Part shown: positions 23,692 to 37,400 of the stretch, one piece after another
Layout of the letters: each line of letters begins with the position of its first letter
How positions within the stretch are numbered: position 1 is the stretch's first letter
Source: Tyto alba
Taxonomy: Eukaryota; Chordata; Aves; Strigiformes; Tytonidae
Length of the DNA stretch: 64,000 bases
Assembly: GCF_018691265.1 (NCBI RefSeq)
Contig: NW_024881330.1
Location: 20,356,886-20,420,885 of the forward strand
Direction: 5' to 3'
Translations under genes and position numbers: made by a program
Notes under the pieces: model-generated
Databases searched by the model: none
Told to the model about the DNA's origin: nothing
Seen by the model: the letters and a program-made list of their open reading frames with translations, nothing else

Positions 23692-26359
23692 TATTGCAAC
23701 CAGTAGATCTACTGAGCAAACTAAAAGACGTTAGTGAAGGAAGGAAGGGGAATTAATGTAACAGAATCTTTATGTTATTTCAGTCCTTGTTCTACCCTCC
23801 TTTGCCTGAGTGAATAGCTCCTGATGCTCCTGAGATGTGCTCACAGAAACTTGTGGCAGTGTACAGAACACAAAATATTTACAAAAGCATTTAATGAGTA
23901 ATTCTGAAACAGGAAAATCAGCTTTGTTGTTATAATGAGTCAGTCTCAGATTCAACCACAGGCTATTTTAGGGGTGAGTAACCAAGGGCAATTGCCTAAG
24001 ACTGGATATCATAGGGAGTGTGTTAGACTCCAATAATTAAAAGTACAAGTTATTCAATATGCCTCAATCTCTGCCTGTGTTCTTGCTGGTCAAAATCTGC
24101 TCTAGCTCCACACAGATGCAATTCGATCTTTCAAACATAATCCTTTCTGTAATATGAGTAAAATAACAGGCAAGTTTTTTGTCTTTTTATATTTATATCC
24201 TTATCAGTTTTTTTTTTTATTATTATTTATTTTGTGAAAATATCTAATTTCTTATTTCTGATGTGTAATAAGTGTAGCCACCATATTTCTGCATGGTTTT
24301 TTTCCCAGATATCCTTTACACACATCTGCCACATGGTCCGTGTACAACAAGGCAGTTTCAGAGAGCTGCGGACTAATAAATCAGGCACCGTACAGCCACA
24401 CCACAGACGTGCTGTGGGCTTATCTGAAAACGAAAGAGATTGGATGTGAGGAAATGTATGTGTTGATACCCCCATCATGGGCAGTGCCATGACTTGAGAG
24501 GCCTGTGTTTCATTAGGAAGTGAAAGCTGTGAGAGAAATTTGAACTTCTTGTTCAGGTGTTACAGTAGCTACACCAAAATATGGAGAAGGACAACCATCC
24601 AGCTTGTGGGGCTCTTTCGTAGAGATTATTTGCAACCATGGGACAGTTTGGAAAAAAATAAAATTACTGGTTAAAAAACAACAAGAAGCAAAGGGTCACT
24701 AAAAATGTATTATCTGATGTGAAAGAGATATGCAGGCAAAATAATTCGGAACATAAAAGCACAGTGTAGAAATGTGATGGATCTGTAAAATCTCCCTTGA
24801 ACTAAATATCTGTAACACTTATCTCACAGTAATAAACTAAAACAGAGAAGTAAACTTACACTGGAAGTGGAAAATAGTGACATCCATTACAGACATTGTT
24901 TTGTAATACGCAATTTTCCTTGGCTTTTAAATCTCATTTTAATACTCAGAGTATTCAATGAGAAATATTCCCCACCACTTAAAACACTCTGCGTGTTTCC
25001 AGCCCAGAGTGGTTACCTGTCAATTCAAACAAATGCTTTTGTTGTCTGAAACTGTAGGACATTCACTTTGGTTTTGACCATCATAGGTATTAAGTGCTTC
25101 TCCAAACTGGGGTAAACAAACAAACAAAACACCAACAACTGTCTTACGTAGAAAATATTTTACAGTGTGTCAGTGTTCTTTCTCTGTAAAAATGTTTATA
25201 AAACTAGTAGGAGGTGCACATAAATGATCAGATCTGTAATAAATCTTTTGTAAGCTCAGCTGATGTGGCTCATCAGAACATTTAACAGCAGTTACCTGTA
25301 AGCACAGGTGTGCTTATAGATAGGATGAAAGCAGCCCTTCTTATTAATCACACTGTATATCAGACTCCTCCTCCTTTCTTCAATCTTTAAATAAACTCTA
25401 TCTGGTTCTTACTATTTAGCTGTGCAGTTTACCTCTCACAATGAAACATGCTTACTGCTGCAGAAGCAGGTCCATTGTGATTAAAAATATTATGTAAAAC
25501 AGTCGTTACTTAAGTCTGGAATGAGCTAACCATAAAAAACATGATCAGCCCCAAGACGAAACTGAGAACCAATTCTTCACTGGATGTAGATTGGCTGGAC
25601 TCCAGATGATTTCAGTGGAAGGTACTGAAAACAGTGTTCTCGGCTACTTTTCTCTATGTTAATACTTTATGGAGCATATCAAGCAAGATGCCAGAATAAT
25701 GCTTGTGTAAGAAAGGAACAATATCTCATCATATTGTAGACTAGTCCTGGGTTTCTGGTCTGCTGTGGCAGGGTGAGGATCTAGCTAGTTAGAGGGGAAT
25801 GACCCTGCCTATGTTAACTAAAACAAACCAAAACAAAAAGTGTCCCTCTCTATGGGGTGCCCAGTTTATTTAGAGGGTCCTAATTCAGATTCTGTTCAAG
25901 AGACTGAAAATGCAATCCAAACAATATCAAGACAACAAAAATAAAGGAGCAAACCAGCTTTCTACATTTTTTGGTCAACAACTTCCTCCTTTTATTGCCA
26001 TGATGGTGTTTCTATTCCTTTACAATTTTTTGGTCACATCTAAACTAAGCTGTATTCATTACTGAGTTTGTGAAACTCTTTGTGGGGATCTAACCCAGTA
26101 AAAAGTCATATTGCCAAATGACTGAGATAGGAACAATCCAGGGATATGGTAGGATATGGTAGGATCTCTTCGAGGAAGGACTCACATGTGAGTTGTGATG
26201 TACATGTAGGAGCTGGTATTTCCCTGTGGTGTGTTTTGTTCTTTTAGGAGTTCATTTTGGAGCTGCCATGACATCTCTACCACAAACGCTTCCTCCAACC
26301 TTGACATAGATGGAGACAGGCAGGTCCTGCTCCAGCTCATGCAAGCAGGCCATGATACT

Positions 26360-26470
26360 TAGAAAAACATTGGGAATCTGTGACTGGAAGGGACTACTCA
26401 GATAGTCAGGTCCCTACCCCAACAGTCATAGGGTCAAGTGAGACTTAGGGCCCCCCTGAAAACATTGAAA
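26360..26470 (-). mobile_element. Possible CR1 3'-end fragment, reverse orientation
   Basis: GAATCTGTGACTGGAAGGGACTAC, the following CAGGTCCCTACCCC and then TCATAGGGTCAAG resemble the reverse complement of the CR1 3' terminal region ('ggaagggacctt...agtccaaccccc'). The match is short and diverged. It ends about 100 bases before the exon 2 acceptor. Confidence 0.4.
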
Positions 26471-26568
26471 TTTCCGCTTTTGACAAGAATGCCAGCTATG
26501 TACCCTTATGTCACCAGAATGTCTAAACAGGTGAAAATACCACAGCTACAACCTTTTCTCTTTTACAG

Positions 26569-26724
26569 CTTGAGAACTACATTGTGGAAAACATGAAATC
26601 TGAGATGGTGCAGCTGCAGCAGAACGCTGTGCAGAACCACACTGCCACGATGCTCGAGATAGGGACCAGCCTCCTCAGCCAGACAGCAGAGCAGACAAGA
26701 AAACTCACGGATGTTGAAACCCAG
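26569..26724 (+). CDS. ANGPT1: Angiopoietin-1, exon 2
   Basis: A 156-nt phase-0 exon of 52 codons, reading LENYIVENMKSEM... to ...RKLTDVETQ. The acceptor has a good pyrimidine tract (ACCTTTTCTCTTTTACAG) and the donor is GTATGT. It encodes the end of the superclustering region and the first part of the coiled coil, with heptad-like Leu/Ile/Met spacing. One N-glycosylation sequon (NHT) lies near residue 23 of the exon. EIGTSLLSQTAEQTR is diagnostic of ANGPT1, since ANGPT2 has a different sequence there. Reading through the donor stays open for about 51 codons before a TGA at about 26878, so the open frame there extends past the true exon end. A possible CR1 fragment lies just upstream. Confidence 0.97.
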
Positions 26725-29700
26725 GTATGTTCCCAGAGTGGTTTTCTAAAAGCTGTTAATTGCAGAGAACTTTTCCCATCCTCTTTCTTTTTCAGTGCAT
26801 CACCACAGAAAACATTTCAACACAGGGCTCCAAGAAACATACACACTTTGTTTCTTGGTACCAACAGTGGTGATGACTGACCTTTGTTATGTGTCTGTCT
26901 TGATTTCATTTGGCTAGTATGTTTAGCTCTGTGTGTGTAAGGCAGGCAGGACTGTCCAGGAAACTAAATCAGCATTTGACTTCAAATAAACAGCCCAGCT
27001 ACCAACTGTGAATGACACAAGTGTCAAGTTAAATAACAAGTTTCAGGCTAAAATGGAGCCTTTTGATCTCCATTGTTGTTTGCCTCTTTACTATCAGAAG
27101 AAATTTTATTTTTTTCTGCAAGATATTCCCAGCTATTTGAAAAGTAGTGTATATGTCTGCAGCTTTTACACTGTAAAGAGAGAGGGACAAGCATCTTCTT
27201 TATAAAACACAGTGAATTTTTTATTACTGTAAAATTGTATGATATCACATGAATTTAAAGATCCATTTCCATATGATTCCTAGCACTAAAATTACTTTTG
27301 TGACTGAAATGACAAGAGTATCACTGTCCTAACCGAGAGTAGACTTTCATACCGGGCTTACTGCTAAGATACGTACTACTTTTTGTCTTTGGAATTCTTT
27401 TATTGGTTTAAGAGGCATATTTGTTGTCCTTATTTTTGCTGACTTCCTTTTGGCATTTGTAGCATGTGGTATACTATCAGCTGCACTGCATTTGCTGTTC
27501 ATTTAGAACAGGGGAATTAAAATACTGCATTTATTTTGTTTGTTTGTTCTAGTAGCATATCTACTTCTTGAAAGATTGTATATTCTGTTCTAATGTCCTC
27601 ACTCATGTTTACAATATCATTACCAAGTTTTTACATAATCACATTACAGTACACTGGGAAACAACAGTAATTATGAAAGACATATACACTGTCTTACACA
27701 GGTTCCCTGCACCTTTTTTTCTACATCTTGGTTAATAAATCAACATTCACTTACAAATGTTGTGATCTCATATGACTGCAGTTTCTAAAACATAGTATAT
27801 TGACTTATGAAAATGTTGGGGAAAATCTTTAATTTAGTACCAACAGAATATCTAAATGGAAACATAAGATGTGAAGACCTATGGTCAGTAATATATGTTC
27901 AGTAAAGAAAAAGGAGGTATAGGAACTCTTCTTATATCCCAAAAGACCTACCTAGGTGTAAGTGTTGAATATTCATTCACGGTTTCCTCCTCTAAGCAGG
28001 TAAGGAACAAAATGTACATCGCCTCTGTCTCACTTCTTTGAGAAACCACTTCAAGATAGATGTGTCAATGGCAACTGTATGAAGGAGTGGATGACTTCCT
28101 CCTTCTACACCTATTGCTGAAGAATTTAAGGGATGTTCAAACTATCAGTTGGAGTGGCTCTTTCTTGATGTAGTACTTGTTCTGACTTCCAACTCAGTGA
28201 TGGCATTTGCTACCTCCTCTCTTTCATCATTATGAGAAAGTCCCTGTAGCCTCTGGCTCTACCATCAGTCAGAAAAGAATGGTGCAGGTGGTTCAAATAA
28301 GTGAAAAGAGTCTGATCTTGCCAGTGATGGAGGTAGCCAGCTGCATGGCAGAGAGATGAAGGTCTGAATGGTGCAGGTGTTTCAAATAAGTGAAAAGAGT
28401 CTGATCTTGTCAGTGATGGAGGTAGCCAGCTGCATGGCAGAGAGGTGAAGGTCTGTAGGATACAAGGAGAAAGGCAGGCCAGGATCCCATGCTTCTAATA
28501 AATACTCATAGCAGACTAAGGAGTCTGAATGACTGAAGATAGAGCATCCACCTCCTTAAAATCTCACTGATCTGACATTTAAAGTCACAGTGATTCCCTT
28601 TAGGATTTCTTCTATACTTGAAGCTTTATTGATGTTTTGTAAGTTGCTCCACAAATGTATCCTCCTCAGAAATCTTTTGGTGCTTTACTGTCTTCCTACC
28701 CCTTGCCAGCCTTTGTAATACACCTTCAATTTCTGCCAGGACATTCTGAAACTGTGGTGATGTCTCCTGGCACTTCCAAGTCTGTCCATCTTGAACAACA
28801 TAAGAGCTACATACTAATAATTTTCAATTTTTTCAACCTCTGTACCCTTTAAAATAGGACAACTCAAGTTGTTCTGTGAATGTCAACAATTTAAAATAAA
28901 AATAAAGCACTGAATTGAGTTTGAGAGCCATTCTCTTTGCTTTATGTTCTGTAACAAAATCACATCAGGCATGCATGAGAAAAAGTTACCATGTAATCCT
29001 ATGATGATACTGATAAATGTCCTTCCAAGAAAGGTCTGATAGATTCCATTAGAGGTATCATTTTCAGTTCCAGAAGTGATTGCATCTCAACTACTGCATG
29101 CACACATACCTACAAAAACTATTTACACACACTCCAGATGCTATGTAATGAACAATGATATCCCAACAAAATCAACTAATATTAATTAATATTATTGTTT
29201 TAATTATTTAAAACATTCTGTTATTTCCAATTCTGAATTATTTTTTGTTAGAATCTATTCTATTTCATTTAGTTAAAAGGCTTATTTCAGTCTGATGTAC
29301 CTAGTAAAACTTGTGCTATTGATACAGACCACCACTAGAGTGAAAGACAATTGCACAAAGTAATTTTTAGGATTACAGCCTTCATCTTAAAAATCTGTGT
29401 AAGAGTGCAAGTAGTGATAACATAAGCAGACACCAGACTTCTGCCAACACTGCAAAAGAGGGAACTCAGGGGAAAACTAAAGTAGGAGCTCTATTTACAA
29501 AACAGCGGATGCAACACTTTGGCTTCAGTCCAAGTACTCTTACAGTCTTCTGGTTTAAGCATGCTTCGTAAGAATGCACGTTTGAGGCATACCTCTTGTT
29601 CTTTCCATTGAAATGAAGCTTACTTGGCAGTCACCTTTGCTTTTTCTGCTGACCTAGTATTATTCTACAGTAAACAGGGTGCCAGAATATCAGCTGGTAC

Positions 29701-29875
29701 ATATCAGTGTAGCTTGATTGAGTTCATTTGCACCAGCTGAGTAGCAGAGGTTAAAAAAGGGATTTAGAAACGATTTTTGATGAATCATCAAATCAGAATG
29801 AAATAGTTGCACTAGGTTGCTATAAAAACATAACCAGGACAATATAAACTTTAATGTTTTTAATTTATCCTTAAG
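26725..29875 (+). other. ANGPT1: ANGPT1 intron 2 (3,151 bp)
   Basis: The intron runs from donor GTATGT to acceptor TTATCCTTAAG. It contains an 89-bp tandem duplication (28277-28454). I saw no other exon, RNA gene or recognisable transposon, and the ORFs in it are short and featureless. Confidence 0.85.
28277..28454. repeat. Tandem duplication, 89-bp unit, two copies
   Basis: The copies at 28277-28365 and 28366-28454 differ at only three positions (G/T in GGTGGTTC versus GGTGTTTC, C/T in CTTGCC versus CTTGTC, A/G in GAGAGATG versus GAGAGGTG). The high identity argues for a recent segmental duplication within intron 2. The unit has no resemblance to a coding exon. Confidence 0.95.
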
Positions 29876-29997
29876 GTGCTAAATCAAACATCCAGACTTG
29901 AAATTCAGCTACTGGAAAATTCACTGTCAACATACAAGCTAGAAAAACAGCTGCTACAACAGACACACGAAATCCTAAAAATTCATGAGAAGAACAG
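29876..29997 (+). CDS. ANGPT1: Angiopoietin-1, exon 3
   Basis: A 122-nt exon starting in phase 0 with VLNQTSRLEIQLLENSLSTY and ending ...HEILKIHEKN plus AG, the first two bases of a serine codon completed in exon 4. The acceptor is TTTATCCTTAAG and the donor GTAAGA. It encodes the middle of the coiled coil (regular Leu and Ile positions, KLEKQLLQQT). NQT is a potential N-glycosylation site. The human protein, as I recall it, has TNEILKIHEKN where this one has THEILKIHEKN. The exon is too short to stand out as an ORF and was found by homology and splice sites. Confidence 0.96.
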
Positions 29998-30675
29998 GTA
30001 AGAATGAATAGTTGGTCCCTTACACTATTTTCTGTTCATCACAAAGTGGTCTGTGCATACTTTTTTCTAAAGAACAGATGAAATGGAAGAAGCAAATATG
30101 GCAAGTGCAAAGTATAGGTAATATGTATGAAATGGCTAAAAGAGCTAGGGTATGAACTTTCACTGTGTTAGCTCCTGTATGATAAATGTAAGTTGATTTC
30201 TACCACTTTTCATGTGCACTGTGAGTTTACATCTCAGTTTGCTTCATGATAACTTAGTCATATGACCACAGTTCCTGCTACTGAAAAGCATAGGGGTAAC
30301 TTACATGAGCACTTTCAAGTAGAAAAATATGAATAATAAATGATGAGATTATCAACTATCTTAAAGTGCATATGAAATAGAAGATCTTCAGTAGTTCATA
30401 TTTCTAATTTTAAAGATCTAACATGTAGAAGGATCTCTCTCTCCATTTGGACTTGATTGTATATAACATTCTTGGAGCCATGTTCCATTTAAAGGATAAG
30501 TGAATGGTAAACATTTGTATTTTATGTTGAAATTGAAGAAAAAGCAGTTTATCAGCTCATAACTTTTAAGCAGTGTAGTGAGAGTTAAGAAGTTCCAGTG
30601 TTCTTACTTTCTGTGCTACACAGGGATTCGATACCTGGAGTTCCTGGATTTAGCAATTCATTATCTCAGAGAACA
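29998..30675 (+). other. ANGPT1: ANGPT1 intron 3, 5' part
   Basis: Intronic sequence from the GTAAGA donor to the antisense LTR. Nothing else was recognised. Confidence 0.8.
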
Positions 30676-31430
30676 TGTGTGGTGAGGTGGCCTTGTCTGG
30701 CTGCCAGGTGACCATCCAGCTGCTCTCTCACTCCCTCTCATCAACAGGACAAAGGGAGAGAATCTGATGAAAAAGCTTGTGATTGAAAGACAGGGAGATC
30801 GCTTTCTAGTTACTGTCATGGGCAAAACAGCATTATTTATTGCCAATTAATATCAATGTAGGATAGTGAGAAATAAAACTGAAACCAAGAAGAGCTTTCC
30901 CCCCTACCTGCCCTTCTTCCCAGGCCGAACTTCACTCCTGACTCTTCTGCCTCCCCCTTCTCCCTCAAGCAGTGCAGGGGGATGAGGAATGGGGGTTGTG
31001 CTCAGTTCACAACACTTTGCCTCTCCTTCTTCCTCATGTTCTTTCCTTTCTCCAGAGTGGTTCTTTCCCATGGGCTGCAGTCCTTCAGGATAACATTGCT
31101 CCAACATGGGGTCCTCCATGGGAAATACGTGCTTCACCGTGGTCTCTTCCCATGGGCTACAGGGGGAATCTCTGCTCCGGTGTCTCCTTCCCTGACCTTG
31201 GTGTCTGCAGCATTGTTTCTCTTGCTTTTTTTCCTCACTCCTCACACTGTCACATGGTGTTTTTACCCTTTTAAAATATATTTTCCCTAGAGTGCAACCA
31301 TCTTGGCTTACGGGCTCAACAGTGGGCCCATTGGAACTGGCCGTGCCCGGCACGGGCAGCCCTGGCCTCTCTTCACAGAGGCTGCCCTGCAGCCCCCAGT
31401 GCCAGCACCCGGGTACCTGCACTCATTACA
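30676..31430 (-). mobile_element. Solo LTR of an endogenous retrovirus, antisense to ANGPT1
   Basis: On the - strand it begins TGTAATGAGTGCAGGTACCC (at 31430) and ends CACCTCACCACACA near 30676, giving TG...CA ends. The body is GC-rich against an AT-rich background. It has a TATA-like ATATATTTTAAAAGG (about 31268-31282, reverse) and an AATAAA signal (30836-30841, reverse). Repeated CCCATGGGAAGAG-type segments recall those in the LTR at 4381. No primer-binding site or retroviral genes flank it, so it is a solo LTR. The exact left boundary may be 30676 or 30678, and I could not find a clean target-site duplication. The 172-codon reverse ORF inside it is LTR sequence, not a gene. Confidence 0.8.
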
Positions 31431-34400
31431 GTGGGTAAAGCCATTTTCCTTCTTGGCTGCCCTTCTAGAGACCTAAGGCTCATATTCCTGCCTCTGTAAT
31501 GTCCAGATTTAAGCAGGGATGACAGACAGTGCTTTCACTCTGCAGCTTCACTCTCAGCTTCCTTCTAGAAAAAACAACTGTGAGGAAAGTCTGACTAAGA
31601 CTAAGGTTTCTATTTTCTGTATCGACATTTGACACCGAAATAAGTCAAGCAGCTTTAAAAGCGAAGTAGTTACTGAAGTGTCCTGTACAGGCTTTAGAGG
31701 ACCATTTAAATTGAGATCAGATAGCATGCCAAAAAAGGCAGCGTGGGTCTAGTTCTGATGAACAGGAATCAGCAACTGAGGTGGAAAGACCTTGCCCAGG
31801 ATTATATGTAAGGAAGTCTAACACCACAGTGGGCAAGGAGCTACTAAGAAGGCAAAGAACCAGATAATGATAAGGAATAGAAAACATTGTTACAAAGAAG
31901 TGTGTTTGCTAAATGTGCCTAGTTGCAAAGTTGGTCAAATAATATATGATCATTGCTACTTATTAGGAAAACCAGTTTAATGTATTTAATCTAAAAACTG
32001 TTTATAGCCAGTAATTCCAGCAGATATTATTCTGGAGAAGTTGGATTACATTGAAAACTCTTGAATGCAACAGATTTCCCTTGACCAATTGGAAATATGA
32101 ATAAATTAGTGTGGGGTTAACTTTGACTTCAGCCATACCTAAATTAAGTAGTTCACCTAAACTGAAGATGTGGGCTCTCCCTGTAGTCTACAGAGAGAGC
32201 AAGCATGTGCAGGAGGCACTTCATTCTACGTGTTTTGCAAACATATTTCAATTTGGAATTAATCTAAGCATTAGTTAAGTATATAAATACATGCATGGTT
32301 AGCAACAAAATTTTATTGGCTGCTCAAGAGACTCAGTCTTATGTACTTAATAATCTGAATTTATTTATTTATCTTTGCAATGTGTCAGGGTGTAAAGCCT
32401 TCATGTCAGTAAACAAGTAAGATTTACTTAAATGACCATTGACTTGGCTGACATTATGATGAAATGGTCTGTGACATGACAATATAGTCTGCCTTGTTTT
32501 TTTAGAAGAAAGGAGAGGTATGTTAAAAAGCACACTTTATACCCAGTTGTTTCTCTCAGAAGTATAGTTGTATGTGGATAAATGAAAAACCACATGGAGT
32601 TTCAGCCTGTAATGAAGCAAGAACCTGTTGTACACTGTCCAGGTTCTGTTACTCTCTCCTTGGGAGTGACAAAATTAGGGAGAGGGCAGTGTTGTGATTA
32701 CACTAAAATATGTATCATCAACTCCTGTATCATCATCTACTCCTAACAAATAACTGTGTAGTCTCAGCCTTGTAGGTCCTGATCCTGCAATCAGCTATGT
32801 GTGTGTCAAGTTTACTATGGTACAAATCTTGCTGACCTCAGCAAGTACTAGATTTCTGGACATGCCAGTGATTTTAGCTTACTTAACTTTAAACAGTACT
32901 TATAGATTAACCATCAGGCTATGTTCGGTAGTTATTTGCAGTTAAAACGTCCATATCACTTTCGCATCAATAAATTAGAGAAAACCCTTTTTATCCAAGT
33001 TTCCTACATGGACCGTAAGCCTTTTTGGAAAGGGCCTTTTGCAGTAGGTGTACCCTATAGTGGGAACGAGTGTAGGAACTCTTATCATCACAAAAATAAT
33101 CAAAACAGATGGTGTGCTGTGGGTGAATCATTTCTCTCTCCGTACTAACATTTCCTCTATATAAAATAAAAATAATGATCTTAATAATTTTCAAAGAACT
33201 GGATTTTGCATGAAAGTAATGCAAACACTTATAGTAATAATAACTGATTGTTGATATACTACAGTAACTTGTATATTATCCTTAAATAAAATAAACACTG
33301 CAAGTCAACAGGGGACCAATGCATGTTCTTTAGACTAGAAATATATCTATTCTTGGCCTTTGTCTTTACTTCCTGCCTCTTCTGGGAAGAGTGGCCAATT
33401 TTTTTCTTTTTATCCCACTGAAGTGAAAGATATTCTATGGCGTAAGTAGAGTCACATTTGCCCCAGAATCATGTTTCTATTGAGTGCTCTTATGCCATAA
33501 ATAATTTAATTTTGTGGGCTCCCACCCACTATAATAAAAATGGTAGTTTCTTTCAGTGCCATTTTTTTTCCCACAAGAGCTTTCTAAGAACTATTTTGAT
33601 TTATTCTTGAAAGATTTCCCTGCTTAAGTGCCTTTATGAGCTCCTTTTTTTTTTTTTTTTTCCCAGAATATACCAGCTGCATTTAACTTATTGTGTGACA
33701 TGTATTTCAATATGCAAGTGTGAAAACAACATTTTATTTAATCAAATGAAACAAATGAGGAAAAATATAATGGAATTCTGGATCCTGAGCAATAAATAGT
33801 GGAAGTGAAATTTAAATATAAAATCCAACCTGAATTTGCAGACAGTCAAACTAGATTAGCACATACAGTAAAAGAACTCTTGTATCCTATGAAAAGCGAG
33901 GACTCAAGAATGTTTCTTCAATTGTTATCTTACTGTATGAAACATGGAGAAACCATGTCTGATGAGTTTTATTTGCAGATTTTGCATACACTAAAAAGAT
34001 AAATCCAGATTTTTCATTTCACTTTTGTGATTTCAGTGGAATTTTCTTGTCACTGGTATAAAACAATAAGCTTACTGATGCTAAGCGACCAGTTACTTTA
34101 CTGGCCTTGAGAAGTATGGGAACACATGTTTTTATATTTCCTTAACCTGATCAGACAATATCAGACCACCAAAGTAAGTATGAGTGGTCAGCACCTAACA
34201 ATATAGGGAAAATTTTACTCATGTAAAAGTGAGTACAGAGAATCTGTCTCAATGAGAAAATACTGTTCTTGCACTCAAAAGTAAACATTCAGATCCTCTG
34301 TTTGTCTTCCCATACATATATAATACAAGAAAACTGCATGTATACAGCAAAAGAATTTTTTTCTAGTGTGATGTTACTTATTTTTATTTATTGAATAGCT

Positions 34401-37400
34401 CAACAAAGTAAATGTTTTTATGTTTGTTTTTAATAAATCCAGATTATTTTTTTTAAAGATTATTTTAATGCAAAAGATGTCCATCTCTAAGATCTGGTCT
34501 ATGTCCTGTTCTCACATGTCTAAACTGAGTCCTCTGAAAACAAAGATAAAAAAAATCTCTTAAACACTGTGGTCTGGAATGGATTAGTGAATAAACTACC
34601 TACCCTGTAAGGGTCTAAACTGGACTTTCCTTCCTCCCCAGAGAGCTACCAGACTACTTTCTATATGTTCTACTTCATCACCTTTCAGAATGACAAGAGC
34701 TTTCACTGGAAGTTGTTCTTTGACTTCTGTATGAGCCTTCTACCCTCTCCAGCATAATCAGAGAGCTTTTTCTGAATCAGCTGAACACAGCACTGTTGCA
34801 CTGAGGCATCCCAGTAGCTTGTATCCTGTCAAAGTTAGCACATCATTTGTATGGTTGAAATTAGATTCCTAGCCTTACCAAGATCAGTATATTAGACACT
34901 GAGACATGGTTAACCTTTAGGAAAATTAAGTTTGTCTGGGTTTGAGGGGGTGCGTGTATGTGTTTCTTTTTTAATGTAATTGTCTTCTAGGTAATGACTC
35001 CAAAGAGTTACTGTCTGGTGGATACTATTGGTATTTATCCATATTAACAACAACATTTGTTTCTTCACAACTTCATTCTGTTCCCCAAAAGTCTGATTTG
35101 TTTCCCCAAATTAAAGGCTACAGTTATAAAAACCACACATATATATGTGTATATACATATGATGTTTCTAGTGAATAGTAATTTATTTTTCTTGTGAACA
35201 TCGTAGTTCCTGCTGCTGCTTCATCTGTCTAGGTCATTCATGTTTTCAAACATACACGAACTTCAAACATACAGGAAAGGTATAAGAAATGTATACAGTA
35301 AGCTTACTGTAAAAAATAGCCAGCCATTACACCACGCCCATAAAATTTTACTGGAAAGTGTTATAAAAGAATTTTATATAACAATTCCAGTCAACCTTTA
35401 CAGATTGTTGCATTCATTGGTATAGAGACAGCCTTTTTTTTGTTTTCTTTAATATTTTATGTCAGTGATAGTGTCCTGGGTTGATTAATGAAAACTAGTA
35501 GAAATATTTTCAATTTAACTCTGTCTTCATAATGTCTCTTTACAGAACTGAGAAAGTATTTTTACCAAGCACTCATCAAAGTTATTTCTATTGGTATGGT
35601 ATTTGTCTATTAGAAATTGTCTGATGTCACAAGAAAAAAAGAGAGAACCAGGCAGTCCTGCAACTGTGAAAAAAAATCTAAATATCTTTGTAATTGGTTT
35701 CAAACTGTCTCAGCATTTTTAAATGCAATTTCTAAGACTTTTTTATTATTATTATTTCTTTATTTACTTATTTTAAATTTAAATGTAACAATACAAATGA
35801 AAAATTCTGGCCACATTGGAGTCAAAGACCATGAGAGTAGCTTTTCTCATGCTGCTGAAGGATTTCTTCCTTTTGGAACAGACCAGTGCAAAAATCCCCA
35901 ATCTGTGTGAAATTCTTGCTTTTGTTCATTTGGAGCTTTGACCTAAAGTTTCTCATTGATTCTTAGTAAAACACAATGTCTTGGATTTCTCCCAGGAATA
36001 CAGGGAGTAGTTCTATCCTCAGAACTTATTCTTATCTGTTGTAGATTTATGGATATGGAAAGATCATTGCATAAATGCATCTGCATTCCTTAAAAGAGCT
36101 TAGTTTTGCAGTTTATAACAACAGGACTTTTAATCTACATAGAAAACTGTAACGGAACCAAGTGCTGTGACACTCCCATCTTTCCACCACATGTTGTTGA
36201 CACACCACTCATAAATATTAGGATGTATTATTACTAAAGCTATAAAATGTATGCTTGCTGTCTGTCTTTGTAGATGCCAAACCGGGAAGCTCTAAACATT
36301 GTCAGCTTCTTTCTTCTTGCCTGACATGGCCAGTGTTGCTACAAATAAGTCTGTCATCACTATGGGTTCATTTACTACGGTCTTAGGAAGGCTACAGTGG
36401 GAAACAAATAATGCAATACACAAATTGTGGCTGTCAAAGGCTCCTTCTTTTACATGCAGTCATTCAGATATAGAAATCATTTAGATGTGGACATGCAGAT
36501 AGAATCTTGTGGAATTAAGGAAATGTCCTGTACTGTACTAAGATATGGACAAAGATAAAGGGAACTTTTTTATCTTTACTTACCATTTAACTATAAAGCA
36601 ATATTCTGGATTGAAGAATGTCATCTTCTCTTATGTTGACAATGCACAACATTTTTGATGGACTGTAAGATGTCAGACAGACATGTGGCCACACCTAACA
36701 CCCATTCTGTCACAGACTGTGCCCAGGGCCCACCTTGTTCCTATCCAAAGTACATGGATATAACTTGTAGGCTATCAGAATAGTTAAAATCTAGAGTCAA
36801 AATGAGAATTTCAAGATTTCAAGAATTTCTGTGAAAAAGTGGACAGAACTGATAAAATTCACATAGAACTTTTTTTTCTATTTTTTGAACAGTATTGTAT
36901 GACTAAACCCAGTTCCATCAGAACATTTTCAACTTCTGCCTATCTAAACTAATTAGTCTGACCTTCTAACAAAGCTCAAAGATTCCACGTAAATATTCTC
37001 AAAAAACCCCCATGTGAGTCTAGAGGATAAAGGCATCATGTTTAATGTTAGAGTTCAAGTGATGAAAAAAATGATCTACAGAGCTGATAAAGTGTTAAAA
37101 TAATTTATTGTCTTTGGCTTCAAAATCCATATTTTGTTTCAGATAGAAAATTTCAATCATCTGATTCCAGTCCACTGAATCTTGTTATGCTTTCATTACT
37201 AATTAATGAGCCTTTTAGAATGAGATATCATGTTCCCCTTTGCATTTGGGACCCCACAAAAAAGTGTTTTCCCTTCCCATCTTTTATTTTTTTCCCCCTT
37301 TACCCAGATACTTCTGGTTTTCACAGAACTATATATGTTGATGTTACAAAGTATGTTTTCTTCAGTATCTTTAAGTCCCACATTTATAATATTTCAGAAA

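Larger units (their letters stand above)
20541..26359. other. Presumed ANGPT1 intron 1, proximal part, no gene seen
   Basis: AT-rich intron-like sequence. It contains a perfect 12-bp inverted repeat (21068-21105), an A(20) run (21428-21447), a degenerate palindromic repeat (23631-23691) and an 11-bp duplication of GGATATGGTAG near 26140-26165. No exon or known transposon of useful length was recognised. Confidence 0.5.

Noticed and set aside
1..26568. Search for ANGPT1 exon 1 (signal peptide and N-terminal clustering region)
   Set aside because: No ORF in the forward frames carries a signal peptide followed by the expected cysteine-containing N-terminal sequence, so exon 1 must lie upstream of the window.
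30904..31422. A 172-codon reverse ORF
   Set aside because: It is the body of the antisense solo LTR, with LTR promoter and polyadenylation signals around it and no protein family resemblance.
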